The notes under the pieces are model-generated. The model saw only the letters and a program-made list of their open reading frames with translations, was not told the DNA's origin and did not search any database. From Pseudomonas sp. 8AS (lineage in GTDB: Bacteria; Pseudomonadota; Gammaproteobacteria; Pseudomonadales; Pseudomonadaceae), in the NCBI RefSeq assembly GCF_902506505.1, contig NZ_LR733406.1, forward strand, positions 1,946,117-2,010,116: 64,000 bases of DNA. Direction: 5' to 3'. Position numbers and translations under genes: made by a program. This document shows positions 35,689-45,424 of the stretch, piece by piece (position 1 is the first letter of the stretch; every line of letters begins with the position of its first letter).

Positions 35689-36697
35689 TAATCGCACTTC
35701 AGCCAAGCTGAACAAGGTCGACAAGGCCGCCATTCTCCTGCTGTCCCTCGGCGAGACCGATGCCGCGCAGGTGCTGCGCCATCTCGGGCCCAAGGAAGTG
35801 CAGCGGGTCGGCGTGGCCATGGCCGGCATGCGCAATGTCCAGCGCGAACAGGTCGAGGGCGTGATGAGCGAGTTCGTCGACATCGTCGGCGACCAGACCA
35901 GTCTGGGCGTCGGCGCCGACGGCTACATCCGCAAGATGCTCACCCAGGCCCTGGGCGAGGACAAGGCCGGCAACCTGATCGACCGCATCCTCCTCGGCGG
36001 CAGCACCAGCGGCCTGGACAGCCTGAAGTGGATGGAGCCGCGCGCCGTAGCCGACGTGATCCGCTACGAGCACCCGCAGATCCAGGCCATCGTGGTCGCC
36101 TACCTCGACCCCGACCAGGCCGGCGAAGTGCTCGGCCACTTCGACCACAAGGTGCGCCTGGACATCGTCCTGCGCGTGTCTTCGCTCAATACCGTGCAGC
36201 CGGCGGCACTCAAGGAACTCAACCAGATCCTCGAGAAACAGTTCTCCGGCAGCGCCAGCACCACCCGCGCCAACCTCGGCGGGGTCAAGCGTGCCGCCGA
36301 TATCATGAACTTCCTCGACAGCTCGATCGAAGGCCAGCTGATGGACTCGATCCGCGAGGTGGACGAGGACCTGTCGAGCCAGATCGAGGACCTGATGTTC
36401 GTCTTCGACAACCTCGCCGACGTCGACGACAAGGGCATCCAGGCGCTGATGCGCGAGGTGTCCTCCGACGTGCTGGTGCTGGCGCTCAAGGGCGCCGACG
36501 AGGCGATCAAGGAAAAAGTCTTCAAGAACATGTCCAAGCGCGCCGCCGAGCTGCTGCGCGACGACCTGGACGCCAAGGGGCCGGTTCGCGTCAGCGACGT
36601 CGAGACCGCGCAGAAGGAAATTCTCACCATCGCTCGTCGCATGGCCGAATCCGGCGAGATCGTTCTCGGCGGCGCGGGCGGCGAGGCGATGATCTAA
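35681..36697 (+). CDS. fliG: Flagellar motor switch protein FliG
   Basis: FliG is the rotor protein that meets the stator. The 338-residue product starts with KLNKVDKAAILLLSLGETDA, the FliG-N signature, and includes the middle domain EHPQIQAIVVAYLDPDQAGE and the charged C-terminal helix DVLVLALKGADEAIKEKVFK that carries torque residues. Length is normal. Confidence 0.97.
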   Translation: MSDNRTSAKLNKVDKAAILLLSLGETDAAQVLRHLGPKEVQRVGVAMAGMRNVQREQVEGVMSEFVDIVGDQTSLGVGADGYIRKMLTQALGEDKAGNLIDRILLGGSTSGLDSLKWMEPRAVADVIRYEHPQIQAIVVAYLDPDQAGEVLGHFDHKVRLDIVLRVSSLNTVQPAALKELNQILEKQFSGSASTTRANLGGVKRAADIMNFLDSSIEGQLMDSIREVDEDLSSQIEDLMFVFDNLADVDDKGIQALMREVSSDVLVLALKGADEAIKEKVFKNMSKRAAELLRDDLDAKGPVRVSDVETAQKEILTIARRMAESGEIVLGGAGGEAMI

Positions 36698-36710
36698 GGC
36701 GGATAGCAGC

Positions 36711-37487
36711 ATGGTTCCCAAGGATGCGCCCAGCGAGCTGATTCGCGCCAAGGATGTCGCTGGCTTCGACCGCTGGGCCTTGCCCAGCTTCGATCCCGAG
36801 GTGGCGCCGGTCGCCGAGCCGGAACCGGCAGTGGCCGTCGCACCGGAAGCGCCGGTGCAGGTCGAGGAGGTCGCCCTCGAAGAAGTCAAACCGCTGACGC
36901 TCGATGAACTCGAGGCGATCCGCCAGGATGCCTACAACGAGGGTTTCGCCGCCGGCGAGAAGGACGGCTTCCATGCCGGCCAGCTCAGGGCCAAGCAGGA
37001 GGCCGACGCGGCCCTGGCACTCAAGGTGCAGAGCCTGGAACAGCTGATGGGCCAGTTGCTGGAGCCGATCGCCAACCAGGACCGGGAGCTGGAGCTGGCC
37101 CTGGTCAACCTGGTCGGCCAGATGACCCGCCAGGTGATCCAGCGCGAACTGAGCAGCGATTCCAGCCAGATCCGCAGCGTGCTGCGCGAGGCCCTCAAGC
37201 TGTTGCCGATGGGCGCCAGCAATATCCGCATCCACATCAATCCGCAGGATTTCGAGCTGGTCAAGGCCCTGCGCGAACGCCATGAGGAAAGCTGGCGGAT
37301 TCTCGAAGACGAGTCGCTGCAGCCCGGCGGTTGCCGGGTCGAGAGCGAGTACAGCCGCATCGACGCGAGCATCGAGACGCGCCTGGCGCTGGCCCTCAAG
37401 CAGCTGTTCGAGCAGCAGCGCACGCAGATGACCAGCCCGCCCGAGGCGGATATCCACGTCGATCTGGAAGCGCCCGATGCGTCTTGA
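36711..37487 (+). CDS. fliH: Flagellar export ATPase regulator FliH
   Basis: FliH is the peripheral stalk of the export ATPase and delivers FliI to the gate. The 258-residue protein has an acidic, Val/Pro/Glu-rich N-terminus (about 25-60), a segment with Gly-rich repeats ([19 protein letters not shown], typical FliH GxxxG), and a C-terminal V-type ATPase E-subunit-like domain. It overlaps fliI by 11 bases. Confidence 0.93.
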   Translation: MVPKDAPSELIRAKDVAGFDRWALPSFDPEVAPVAEPEPAVAVAPEAPVQVEEVALEEVKPLTLDELEAIRQDAYNEGFAAGEKDGFHAGQLRAKQEADAALALKVQSLEQLMGQLLEPIANQDRELELALVNLVGQMTRQVIQRELSSDSSQIRSVLREALKLLPMGASNIRIHINPQDFELVKALRERHEESWRILEDESLQPGGCRVESEYSRIDASIETRLALALKQLFEQQRTQMTSPPEADIHVDLEAPDAS

Positions 37488-38838
37488 ACGCACCAGCTTC
37501 GCCAAGCGCCTGGCCGGCTATCACGAGGCTGTCGCGCTGCCCAGCCAGCCGGTGGTCGAGGGCCGCCTGCTGCGCATGGTCGGCCTCACCCTGGAGGCCG
37601 AAGGCCTGCGCGCGGCGCTGGGCAGCCGCTGCCTGGTGATCAACGATGACAGTTACCACCCGGTGCAAGTCGAGGCCGAAGTCATGGGCTTCTCCGCCGG
37701 CAAGATCTACCTGATGCCGGTCGGCAGCCTCACCGGCATCGCCCCCGGCGCGCGGGTGGTGCCGCTGCCGGATACCGGGCGCCTGCCGATGGGCATGTCG
37801 ATGCTCGGCCGCGTGCTGGACGGCGCCGGTCGCGCCTTGGACGGCAAGGGCGGGATGAAGGCCGAGGACTGGGTGCCGATGGACGGGCCGACCATCAACC
37901 CGCTCAAACGCCACCCGATCAGCGTACCGCTGGATGTCGGCATCCGCTCGATCAACGGCCTGCTCACAGTCGGCCGCGGCCAGCGCCTGGGCCTGTTCGC
38001 CGGCACCGGCGTGGGCAAGTCGGTGCTGCTGGGCATGATGACCCGCTTCACCGAGGCCGAGATCATCGTGGTCGGGCTGATCGGCGAGCGTGGCCGCGAG
38101 GTCAAGGAATTCATCGACGAGATCCTCGGCGAGGAGGGCATCAAACGCTCGGTGGTGGTCGCCTCGCCGGCCGACGACGCGCCGCTGATGCGCCTGCGGG
38201 CGGCCATGTACTGCACGCGCATCGCCGAATACTTCCGCGACAAGGGCAAGAACGTCCTGCTGCTGATGGATTCGCTGACCCGTTTCGCCCAGGCCCAGCG
38301 CGAGATCGCCCTGGCCATCGGCGAGCCGCCGGCGACCAAGGGCTACCCGCCCTCGGTGTTCGCCCGCCTGCCGCGGCTGGTGGAGCGCGCCGGCAATGCC
38401 GAGGCCGGTGGCGGTTCGATCACCGCCTTCTACACCGTATTGAGCGAGGGCGACGACCAGCAGGACCCGATCGCCGACGCCGCGCGCGGGGTGCTCGACG
38501 GTCACTTCGTGCTGTCGCGCCGGCTGGCCGAGGAGGGGCATTACCCGGCCATCGACATCGAGGCCTCGATCAGCCGGGTCATGCCGCAGGTGGTCAGCCC
38601 CGAGCATATGCGCCAGGCCCAGCGCTTCAAGCAGCTGTGGTCGCGCTACCAGCAGAGCCGCGACCTGATCAGCGTCGGCGCCTATGTGCCGGGGGGCGAT
38701 GCCGACACCGACCTGGCCATCGCCCGCCAGCCGGCCATGGCCCGCTATCTGCGCCAGGGCCTGCAGGAAAGCGAAGGCCTGGCGGCCAGTGCCGCGCAAC
38801 TGGCTCAGGTGTTCAACCCCTCGGCGCCCGGCGCCTAA
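37477..38838 (+). CDS. fliI: Flagellum-specific ATPase FliI
   Basis: FliI energises protein export together with the proton gradient. The 453-residue enzyme has Walker [18 protein letters not shown], the catalytic [16 protein letters not shown] and Walker [20 protein letters not shown]. The end has [13 protein letters not shown]. It is homologous to the F1 beta subunit. Length is as usual for Pseudomonas FliI. Confidence 0.97.
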   Translation: MRLERTSFAKRLAGYHEAVALPSQPVVEGRLLRMVGLTLEAEGLRAALGSRCLVINDDSYHPVQVEAEVMGFSAGKIYLMPVGSLTGIAPGARVVPLPDTGRLPMGMSMLGRVLDGAGRALDGKGGMKAEDWVPMDGPTINPLKRHPISVPLDVGIRSINGLLTVGRGQRLGLFAGTGVGKSVLLGMMTRFTEAEIIVVGLIGERGREVKEFIDEILGEEGIKRSVVVASPADDAPLMRLRAAMYCTRIAEYFRDKGKNVLLLMDSLTRFAQAQREIALAIGEPPATKGYPPSVFARLPRLVERAGNAEAGGGSITAFYTVLSEGDDQQDPIADAARGVLDGHFVLSRRLAEEGHYPAIDIEASISRVMPQVVSPEHMRQAQRFKQLWSRYQQSRDLISVGAYVPGGDADTDLAIARQPAMARYLRQGLQESEGLAASAAQLAQVFNPSAPGA

Positions 38839-38841
38839 GCC

Positions 38842-39291
38842 ATGGCCAATAGTCGCGCCGCGCGCCTGGCGCCGGTGATCGAGATGGCCGAGCGCGCCGA
38901 GCGCGAGGCGGCGCGCCAGCTCGGCCACTGCCAGGGCCTGCTGGGCAAGGCCGAGGCGCAGCTCGGCGAGCTCGAACGTTACCGCGGCGATTACCAGCAG
39001 CAGTGGCTCAGCGAAGGCCGCCAGGGCGTGTCCGGGCAGTGGCTGATGAACTACCAGCGGTTTCTCTCGCAGCTGGAAACCGCCATCGGCCAGCAGCAGC
39101 AGAGCGTCAACTGGCACCGCGAAAATCTGGGCAAGGCGCGCAGTCTCTGGCAACAGCGCTATGCTCGTCTGGAAGGCCTGCGCAAGCTGGTGCAGCGCTA
39201 CCTCGACGAGGCGCGCCTGGCTGAAGACAAACGCGAGCAGAAATTGCTCGACGAGCTGGCCCAGCGCCTGCCTGTGCGTGATCAGTCGTGA
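38842..39291 (+). CDS. fliJ: Flagellar export chaperone and stalk protein FliJ
   Basis: FliJ is the coiled-coil central stalk of the export ATPase. The 149-residue product is almost entirely alpha-helical and rich in Gln, Glu, Arg and Leu, with segments such as LGHCQGLLGKAEAQLGELER and LEGLRKLVQRYLDEARLAED. It begins 3 bases after fliI and closes the fliEFGHIJ run. A 74-base gap follows. Confidence 0.9.
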   Translation: MANSRAARLAPVIEMAERAEREAARQLGHCQGLLGKAEAQLGELERYRGDYQQQWLSEGRQGVSGQWLMNYQRFLSQLETAIGQQQQSVNWHRENLGKARSLWQQRYARLEGLRKLVQRYLDEARLAEDKREQKLLDELAQRLPVRDQS

Positions 39292-39365
39292 TCGCGGTTG
39301 CCGCCTGTGACGTCGAGTGCTAAATCTGTCGCAGCACGGCACGTATAAAAAATAAGGAGTGCTTC

Positions 39366-39671
39366 ATGACCATCAGCGTACTGCCCTCGGATGACGGACA
39401 GGAACTGACCATTCAGATTCAGGGGCGTTTCGATTTTTCTGCGCACCAGGAGTTTCGCGACGCCTATGAGCGGGTGAACATGACGCCCAAACGCTATGTG
39501 GTCGATCTCAAGGGCGCCACCTATCTGGACAGCTCGGCGCTGGGCATGCTCCTGCTGCTGCGCGACCATGCCGGTGGCGACCACGCGCGCATCAACCTGG
39601 TCAACTGCAACCCGGATGTGCGCAAGATCCTCTCCATTTCCAACTTCGAACAGTTGTTCCAGATCGGCTGA
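39366..39671 (+). CDS. hsbA: STAS anti-sigma factor antagonist, HsbA-like
   Basis: This 101-residue STAS protein has the phosphorylation site in LKGATYLDSSALGMLLLLRD (Ser56). P. aeruginosa HsbA is phosphorylated and dephosphorylated by HsbR; one form binds the anti-sigma factor FlgM and affects FliA, linking motility and biofilm. The gene lies 6 bases before the hsbR-like gene. TAAGGAG precedes the ATG. The name is by family and neighbourhood. Confidence 0.85.
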   Translation: MTISVLPSDDGQELTIQIQGRFDFSAHQEFRDAYERVNMTPKRYVVDLKGATYLDSSALGMLLLLRDHAGGDHARINLVNCNPDVRKILSISNFEQLFQIG

Positions 39672-39677
39672 GCCCCC

Positions 39678-41372
39678 ATGCCGACGCGCTTGTCCATCCT
39701 GATCGCCGAGGACAACGCCGCGGACCGCATGCTGCTGTCCACCATCGTCAACCGTCAGGGCCATCGCGTGCTGACCGCCAGCAACGGGCTGGAGGCGGTC
39801 ATGCTGTTCGAACAGGAGCGCCCGCAGCTGGTGCTGATGGATGCACTGATGCCGGTAATGGATGGCTTCGAGGCAGCGCGGCGGATCAAGGCGTGCGCCG
39901 GCGAGGCGCTGGTACCGATCATCTTCCTCACCTCGCTGACCGAGAGCGATGCGCTGGTGCGCTGCCTGGAGGCGGGCGACGACTTTCTCGCCAAGCCCTA
40001 CAACCGGACCATTCTCGAAGCCAAGATCCGCGCCATGGATCGCCTGCGCCGCCTGCAGGACACCGTCATGCAGCAGCGCGACCTGATCGCCAAGCACAAC
40101 GAACACCTGCTCACCGAACAGCGGGTGGCCAAGGCGGTGTTCGACAAGGTGGCGCACTCCGGCTGCCTCAACGCGCCGAATATCCGCTACCTGCAATCGC
40201 CCTTCGCCCTGTTCAATGGCGACCTGCTGCTGGCCGCGTTCAAGCCCTCGGGCGGCATGCATATCCTGCTCGGCGACTTCACCGGCCACGGCCTGCCGGC
40301 GGCCATCGGCGCCATGCCGCTGGCCGAGGTGTTCTACGGCATGACGGCCAAGGGCTTTTCCCTGGCGGAAATCCTCCGCGAGATGAACGCCAAGCTCAAA
40401 CGCATCCTGCCGGTGGGGGTGTTCTGCTGCGCCACGGTACTCAACCTCAGCTTCCAGCGGCGGGTGGTGGAGGTGTGGACCGGCGGCTTGCCCGACGGCT
40501 ACCTGCTGGATGCCGCCACGGGTACGCGCACCGCCCTGGTTTCCCGGCACTTGCCGCTCGGCGTGCTGGAGCCGGCCAGTTTCGACGACCGCTACGAAGT
40601 GCACCCGCTGGGCCTCGGCGACCGGCTGTTCCTGTTCTCCGACGGTGTGCTGGAAACCTGCGACAGCGGCGGGCAGATGTTCGGCGAGCAGCGCCTGCAG
40701 GCCATCTTCGACGGCCATTGTCCGCCGGCGCAGCTGTTCGACGAGATCCAGCAGGCGCTGGCGGCGTTCCGCGGGGCGGCGCAGGACGACGTCAGCATGA
40801 TCGAAGTCGGCCTGGTCGAGGAGGGGCAGCTCAGCCGCCCGCCGCTGGCCTTCTCCGACAGCGGCCTGAACAGCCCGCTGGATTGGTCGGCCAGCTTCGA
40901 ATTCCGCGCGCCAACCCTCAAGCGCTTCAATCCTCTGCCCTTCCTGCTGCAGCTGCTGCTCGAGGTGCAGGGCCTGCGGGCCCAGGGCGGCGCCTTGTAT
41001 ACGGTGCTCGCCGAGCTCTACTCCAACGCCCTGGAGCATGGCGTGCTGGGCCTGGACTCCTCGCTCAAGTGCGACGCCGAAGGCTTTGCCTGCTACTACC
41101 GGGAGCGCAGCGCGCGCCTGGCCGGGCTCGCCGAGGGCTATGTGCGCTTTCATCTGGAGTTGCAGCCACGGGCCGATGGCGGGGTGTTGCGGGTGCGCAT
41201 CGAGGACAGTGGCAGCGGCTTCGATGTCAGCGGCGCCCTGGGTTCGCCACAGCGGCTCGACCGCCTCAGCGGGCGCGGCCTCAGCCTGGTCCGCCAGCTG
41301 TCCCGGGATTGCCAGTGGTCGCCGGACGGGCGCAGCGTAAGCGTGGAGTTCTGCTGGCCCGCTCAGGCATAA
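39678..41372 (+). CDS. hsbR: HsbR-like response regulator with PP2C phosphatase and kinase domains
   Basis: This 564-residue protein has a receiver domain with Asp55 in LVLMDALMPVMDGFEA, a SpoIIE/PP2C phosphatase domain (about 185-395; ILLGDFTGHGLPAAIGAMPL, with acid residues in LFLFSDGVLETCD and DDVSMIEVG) and a C-terminal HATPase-like domain (AELYSNALEHGVLG, then DSGSGFD and SGRGLSLVRQL). In P. aeruginosa HsbR switches between phosphatase and kinase actions on HsbA under HptB control. Confidence 0.88.
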   Translation: MPTRLSILIAEDNAADRMLLSTIVNRQGHRVLTASNGLEAVMLFEQERPQLVLMDALMPVMDGFEAARRIKACAGEALVPIIFLTSLTESDALVRCLEAGDDFLAKPYNRTILEAKIRAMDRLRRLQDTVMQQRDLIAKHNEHLLTEQRVAKAVFDKVAHSGCLNAPNIRYLQSPFALFNGDLLLAAFKPSGGMHILLGDFTGHGLPAAIGAMPLAEVFYGMTAKGFSLAEILREMNAKLKRILPVGVFCCATVLNLSFQRRVVEVWTGGLPDGYLLDAATGTRTALVSRHLPLGVLEPASFDDRYEVHPLGLGDRLFLFSDGVLETCDSGGQMFGEQRLQAIFDGHCPPAQLFDEIQQALAAFRGAAQDDVSMIEVGLVEEGQLSRPPLAFSDSGLNSPLDWSASFEFRAPTLKRFNPLPFLLQLLLEVQGLRAQGGALYTVLAELYSNALEHGVLGLDSSLKCDAEGFACYYRERSARLAGLAEGYVRFHLELQPRADGGVLRVRIEDSGSGFDVSGALGSPQRLDRLSGRGLSLVRQLSRDCQWSPDGRSVSVEFCWPAQA

Positions 41373-41400
41373 TCGGGGCTCTTGATCAAGGAGTGAACAG

Positions 41401-41751
41401 GTGTCTGATCTCCACCTCGATAGCAATGTGCTGCTAACGCTACAGGACGTCATGGAGGACGAATACCCTGTGCTGCTGGATACCTTCCTGGCCGACTCGA
41501 GCGAGCGCCTGCGTGGTTTGCAGCAGGCCCGGCAGGCCGCCGATGCCCAGGCGCTGCGCCTGGCGGCGCACAGCTTCAAGGGCAGCTGCAGCAACATGGG
41601 CGCCGCCCAGCTGGCCGGCCTGTGCAAGCAGCTCGAGGAAGCGGCACGGCGCGAGCGGCTGGACGAGGCTCCGGCCCTGATCGAGCAGATCGAGCGCGAG
41701 TTCGCCATCGTGCGTATCCTGTTTCGCGCCGAGCGCCAGCGCTACCGCTAG
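41401..41751 (+). CDS. hptB: Histidine phosphotransfer protein, HptB-like
   Basis: This 116-residue Hpt protein has the phosphorylatable His57 in RLAAHSFKGSCSNMGAAQL. The GTG start follows AAGGAG with 7-base spacing. HptB in P. aeruginosa receives phosphate from hybrid kinases and passes it to HsbR. It ends the module inserted between fliJ and fliK. Confidence 0.87.
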   Translation: MSDLHLDSNVLLTLQDVMEDEYPVLLDTFLADSSERLRGLQQARQAADAQALRLAAHSFKGSCSNMGAAQLAGLCKQLEEAARRERLDEAPALIEQIEREFAIVRILFRAERQRYR

Positions 41752-41789
41752 CAGGCTGCCCGGTCGCCTCATAGACCTTCTCGTGAACC

Positions 41790-41805
41790 TGGCCCGGTGC
41801 TTGCT
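41790..41805 (+). promoter_or_regulatory. Sigma-54 promoter of fliK
   Basis: TGGCCC-GGTGC-TTGCT keeps the invariant GG and GC and the spacing, with one change (C for A) in the -24 element. It lies 37 bases before the fliK ATG. Confidence 0.75.
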
Positions 41806-41842
41806 ATATCTCCGTACGACCCAACCAGAACGGAGAGTACCC

Positions 41843-43156
41843 ATGTCCGTTGCACCGGATTTCCTGCTGCAGAGCGCCCCCGAAGTCAGGCCCAAGGCGG
41901 CCGTGGCCAAAACACCGAATGCTGCGCCGGAGCCCGCCAAGAGCGAGGCTTCCAGCTTTGCCGAGGTGTACGCCAAGGAGCGCCAGAGCAAGACCGCGGA
42001 GCGCAAGGAGGCCGGCGCCAAGGCCGGCCAGGAGCGCAGCGACAGCGGCAAGCCGGATGAGCCGGCGGCTGCCGAGGCGGCTGCCGAGGCGTCGGCGGTT
42101 GCCGATAGCGGCAAGGCCTTGCCGGACGACGAGCTGGCCGAGGGCGAGGAGGGCGCCGTCGATCCCTTGCTGCTGATGGCCCTGAGCGGCCAGCTGCCGG
42201 TCGAGGAGGCGGGCGAGACGACGCTGGCGACCGGTACCGGCGCCGAGGCACCGGACGAAGCACTGCCGGCGACCCCGCTGCCGACGGCGCTGGTCGGCAG
42301 CGCCGCCCCGGCGCAGCTGAGTGAGGCCAGCCATGATCCGGAGCTGGACATGCTCAACAGCCTACCCGGTGTGCGCCTGGCCCTGGAGATCGGCGCGCAG
42401 AACCAGGCCGCCGCCCAGCAGCCACTGAGCCCGGGGGCGCTGGCGGCGCAGCAGGCGGCCAAGCCCGAGGAAGGTTTCGCCAATGCCCTGGCCGCCCTGG
42501 CCGGGGATGCCGTGCCCGCCGAGGAGGGCGGCGACGAGGCCTTCGACAGCGCCGAGCTGCTGGCCGAAGGGCTGGAGAACAGCCTGCCCGGCGTGCGTGA
42601 AGGCCAGGTCGATGCCCGCGCCGATGCGCTCGCCAGCAAGCTCAGTGCCCTGAGCCAGGCCATCGCCCAGCAGACCGGCGTGGCTCAGCGCCTGCCGCTG
42701 GTGCCCGGGCAGCCGGTGCCGATGCAGCAGGGCGCCTGGAGCGAGGCGGTGGTCGACCGGGTCATGTGGCTGTCCAGCCAGAACCTCAAGTCGGCCGAGA
42801 TCCAGCTCGATCCGGCGGAGCTGGGGCGCCTCGAGGTGCGCATCGAGCTGAACAAGGACCAGGCCGCCCAGGTCACCTTCGTCAGCGCCAACGCCAACGT
42901 GCGTGACCAGCTCGAAGGCCAGCTGCAGCGCCTGCGCGACATGTTCAGCCAGCAGGGCATGGGCCAGCTCGACGTCAACGTATCCGACCAGTCGCTGGCC
43001 CGCGGCTGGCAGGGCGGTGGCGATGACGGGCGGCGCCAGGCCGGCTCGGGTGGTGGGCGCGGCGAAGGCGGTGAGGGCGAGTCGCTCGCCGGCGTCAGCG
43101 AGCTGCGCGGGGCGGCCGGTGCCGCGCCGCGTGGCCTGGTGGACTACTACGCCTGA
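41843..43156 (+). CDS. fliK: Flagellar hook-length control protein FliK
   Basis: FliK measures hook length and triggers the substrate switch of FlhB. The ATG at 41843 follows CGGAGAG and gives 437 residues. The N-terminal two thirds are low-complexity, rich in Ala, Glu, Pro and Gly. The C-terminal Flg_hook domain (about 295-395) has SQNLKSAEIQLDPAELGRLE and RDQLEGQLQRLRDMFSQQGM. A strong hairpin follows the gene. Confidence 0.9.
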   Translation: MSVAPDFLLQSAPEVRPKAAVAKTPNAAPEPAKSEASSFAEVYAKERQSKTAERKEAGAKAGQERSDSGKPDEPAAAEAAAEASAVADSGKALPDDELAEGEEGAVDPLLLMALSGQLPVEEAGETTLATGTGAEAPDEALPATPLPTALVGSAAPAQLSEASHDPELDMLNSLPGVRLALEIGAQNQAAAQQPLSPGALAAQQAAKPEEGFANALAALAGDAVPAEEGGDEAFDSAELLAEGLENSLPGVREGQVDARADALASKLSALSQAIAQQTGVAQRLPLVPGQPVPMQQGAWSEAVVDRVMWLSSQNLKSAEIQLDPAELGRLEVRIELNKDQAAQVTFVSANANVRDQLEGQLQRLRDMFSQQGMGQLDVNVSDQSLARGWQGGGDDGRRQAGSGGGRGEGGEGESLAGVSELRGAAGAAPRGLVDYYA

Positions 43157-43185
43157 GTCGTGGTCGCTTGATTCAGGGTCATCAG

Positions 43186-43224
43186 CTGCGCCCGGTGCCA
43201 AGAAAAGCACCGGGCGCAGTCGTT
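43186..43224 (+). terminator. Terminator after fliK
   Basis: A 13-bp perfect stem (43186-43198 and 43207-43219; CTGCGCCCGGTGC and its complement) with an 8-base loop is followed by TCGTTTTC. It separates fliK from the sigma-54 promoter of fliL. Confidence 0.75.
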
Positions 43225-43304
43225 TTCGGGTGACAGCGGGTCTGCGCCTTGGTATATCGGCAGGCCGTGTCGCGGGCGCTGGAGCGGCCACTTTGTTTGC
43301 AAGG

Positions 43305-43320
43305 TGGCATAACACTTGCT
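43305..43320 (+). promoter_or_regulatory. Sigma-54 promoter of fliL operon
   Basis: TGGCAT-AACAC-TTGCT has the invariant GG and GC and correct spacing, 49 bases before the fliL ATG. fliLMNOPQR-flhB is RpoN/FleQ-controlled in P. aeruginosa. Confidence 0.85.
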
Positions 43321-43369
43321 CTAAGCCTTGGACCGCAGACAAAACCCAGATCAGCGACGGATTTTTGGC

Positions 43370-43897
43370 ATGGCAAAGAAACAAGCGCCGCAACCTCCAA
43401 CCGAAGGCGACAAGCCCGCCGGCAAGAGCAAGCTCAAGCTCATCATCCTGATTGTGGTGGCGCTGCTGCTGGCCGTCAGCCTGTCCGTCGGCGCCACGCT
43501 GTTCTTCCTTGGCAAGAAGGATGATGGTGAGCCTGCGGCCGACGCGGAACAGGCGGCCGAGACCACGTCCGTCAAGAAAGCGGCCATCTACGAGCAGATT
43601 GCCCCGGCCTTCATCGTCAATTTCAACTACCAGGGGCGTCAGCGCTACATGCAGGTCAGCGTGGCCCTGATGGCCCGCGACCAGGCCGAGCTGGATGCCC
43701 TGAAGGTGCATATGCCGGTGCTGCGCAACCGCCTGGTGATGCTGTTTTCCGGCCAGGACTACGCCGCGCTGATCACCCCGGTGGGCAAGGAAATGCTGCG
43801 CCAGCAGGCGACCACCACGGTGCAGGAGCTGGCACAGAAGGAGACCGGCAAGATGGTGGTCGAACAGGTGCTGTTCACCAATCTCGTGTTGCAGTAG
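43370..43897 (+). CDS. fliL: Flagellar basal body-associated protein FliL
   Basis: FliL is an inner-membrane protein around the stators. The ATG at 43370 gives 175 residues; the start of an upstream frame is rejected because MAKKQAPQPPTEGDKPAGKS followed by a membrane helix (LIILIVVALLLAVSLSVGA) is the usual FliL layout. The periplasmic domain ends with VQELAQKETGKMVVEQVLFT and N-L-V-L-Q, typical. Confidence 0.93.
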   Translation: MAKKQAPQPPTEGDKPAGKSKLKLIILIVVALLLAVSLSVGATLFFLGKKDDGEPAADAEQAAETTSVKKAAIYEQIAPAFIVNFNYQGRQRYMQVSVALMARDQAELDALKVHMPVLRNRLVMLFSGQDYAALITPVGKEMLRQQATTTVQELAQKETGKMVVEQVLFTNLVLQ

Positions 43898-43910
43898 GCA
43901 GGAGTCAGCC

Positions 43911-44882
43911 ATGGCCGTACAAGACCTGCTGTCACAGGACGAAATCGACGCGCTGCTGCACGGCGTCGACGATGGTCTGGTCGACACCGAGGACGACGCC
44001 GAGCCCGGCAGCGTCAAGAGCTACGACCTGACCAGCCAGGATCGCATCGTCCGCGGACGCATGCCGACCCTGGAGATGATCAACGAACGTTTCGCCCGCT
44101 ACACCCGCATCAGCATGTTCAACCTGCTGCGCCGCTCGGCCGATGTGGCGGTGGGCGGGGTGCAGGTGATGAAGTTCGGCGAGTACGTGCATTCGCTGTA
44201 CGTGCCGACCAGCCTCAACCTGGTGAAGATGAAGCCGCTGCGCGGCACCGGCCTGTTCATCCTGGATGCCAAGCTGGTGTTCAAGCTGGTCGACAACTTC
44301 TTCGGCGGCGACGGCCGCCACGCCAAGATCGAAGGCCGCGAATTCACCCCGACCGAGTTGCGCGTGGTGCGCATGGTGCTGGACCAGGCCTTCGTCGACC
44401 TCAAGGAGGCCTGGCACGCGGTGCTGGACGTCAACTTCGAGTACATCAACTCGGAAGTGAACCCGGCGCTGGCCAACATCGTCAGTCCCAGCGAAGTCAT
44501 AGTCGTGTCGACTTTCCATATCGAGCTGGATGGCGGTGGCGGCGACCTGCACATCACCATGCCCTACTCGATGATCGAGCCGATCCGGGAAATGCTCGAT
44601 GCCGGCTTCCAGTCCGATGTCGACGACCAGGACGAGCGCTGGATCAAGGCCCTGCGCGAGGACATCCTCGACGTCAATGTGCCCCTGGGCGCCACCGTGG
44701 CCCACCGGCAGCTCAAGCTGCGCGACATCCTGCATATGCAGCCGGGCGACGTGATCCCGGTGGAGCTGCCGGAAAACGTGATCATGCGCGCCAACGGCGT
44801 GCCGGCGTTCAAGGTCAAGCTGGGGGCGCACAAGGGCAACCTGGCCATGCAGGTCATCGAACCGATCGAGCGTTTGCGTTAA
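43911..44882 (+). CDS. fliM: Flagellar motor switch protein FliM
   Basis: FliM is the C-ring component that binds phospho-CheY. The 323-residue product has the N-terminal CheY-binding motif DLLSQDEIDALLHGVDDG, a CheC-like middle domain (GTGLFILDAKLVFKLVDNFF, GGDGRH) and the C-terminal SpoA domain (LRDILHMQPGDVIPVELPEN). It sits 13 bases after fliL. Confidence 0.97.
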   Translation: MAVQDLLSQDEIDALLHGVDDGLVDTEDDAEPGSVKSYDLTSQDRIVRGRMPTLEMINERFARYTRISMFNLLRRSADVAVGGVQVMKFGEYVHSLYVPTSLNLVKMKPLRGTGLFILDAKLVFKLVDNFFGGDGRHAKIEGREFTPTELRVVRMVLDQAFVDLKEAWHAVLDVNFEYINSEVNPALANIVSPSEVIVVSTFHIELDGGGGDLHITMPYSMIEPIREMLDAGFQSDVDDQDERWIKALREDILDVNVPLGATVAHRQLKLRDILHMQPGDVIPVELPENVIMRANGVPAFKVKLGAHKGNLAMQVIEPIERLR

Positions 44883-44943
44883 GCAAGCGCCAGGGCCCGC
44901 CACGAGCGGGCTCATCCACACAACAGCCCGCCGAGGAATAGCG

Positions 44944-45417
44944 ATGGCAGACGAACAAGGTACCTCCCCCGAGGAACAGGCACTGGCCGATGAGTGGGCC
45001 GCGGCGCTGGCCGAGGCCGGTGATGACACCAACCAGGACGACATCGATGCGCTGATGGCGCAGGGGGGCGGCATGGCACAACCGGCGGCACCGCGGGTGG
45101 CGATGGAAGAATTCGGCAGCGGCCCCAAGTTCAGCAACGGCCCGGTCAGCCTGGACGGGCCGAACCTGGACGTGATCCTGGATATCCCGGTGTCGATCTC
45201 CATGGAAGTCGGCAGCACCGATATCTCCATCCGCAACCTGCTGCAGCTCAACCAGGGCTCGGTGGTCGAACTCGACCGCCTGGCCGGCGAGCCGCTCGAC
45301 GTGCTGGTCAACGGCACGCTGATCGCCCATGGCGAGGTGGTGGTGGTCAACGAGAAGTTCGGCATCCGCCTGACCGACGTGATCAGCCCCAGCGAACGCA
45401 TCAAGAAGCTGCGCTGA
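44944..45417 (+). CDS. fliN: Flagellar motor switch protein FliN
   Basis: FliN is the lower C-ring component and export-substrate docking site. The 157-residue protein has an acidic N-terminal extension (about 1-70; a FliM-like DDIDALMAQGGG motif) and a C-terminal SpoA domain with LDIPVSISMEVG, RNLLQLNQGSVVELDRLAGE and VNEKFGIRLTDVIS. Length fits Pseudomonas FliN. Confidence 0.96.
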   Translation: MADEQGTSPEEQALADEWAAALAEAGDDTNQDDIDALMAQGGGMAQPAAPRVAMEEFGSGPKFSNGPVSLDGPNLDVILDIPVSISMEVGSTDISIRNLLQLNQGSVVELDRLAGEPLDVLVNGTLIAHGEVVVVNEKFGIRLTDVISPSERIKKLR

Positions 45418-45424
45418 GGCGACC

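Noticed and set aside
39292..39365. FliA promoter before hsbA (TAAATCTG and CACGTATA)
   Set aside because: The -10 part does not match GCCGATA, so the resemblance is weak.
39282..41708. Very long reverse-strand open frame (808 codons) opposite the HsbR-like gene
   Set aside because: High-GC DNA gives long shadow frames; its translation is low-complexity (His, Gln, Arg, Gly) and the forward strand has recognisable domains throughout.
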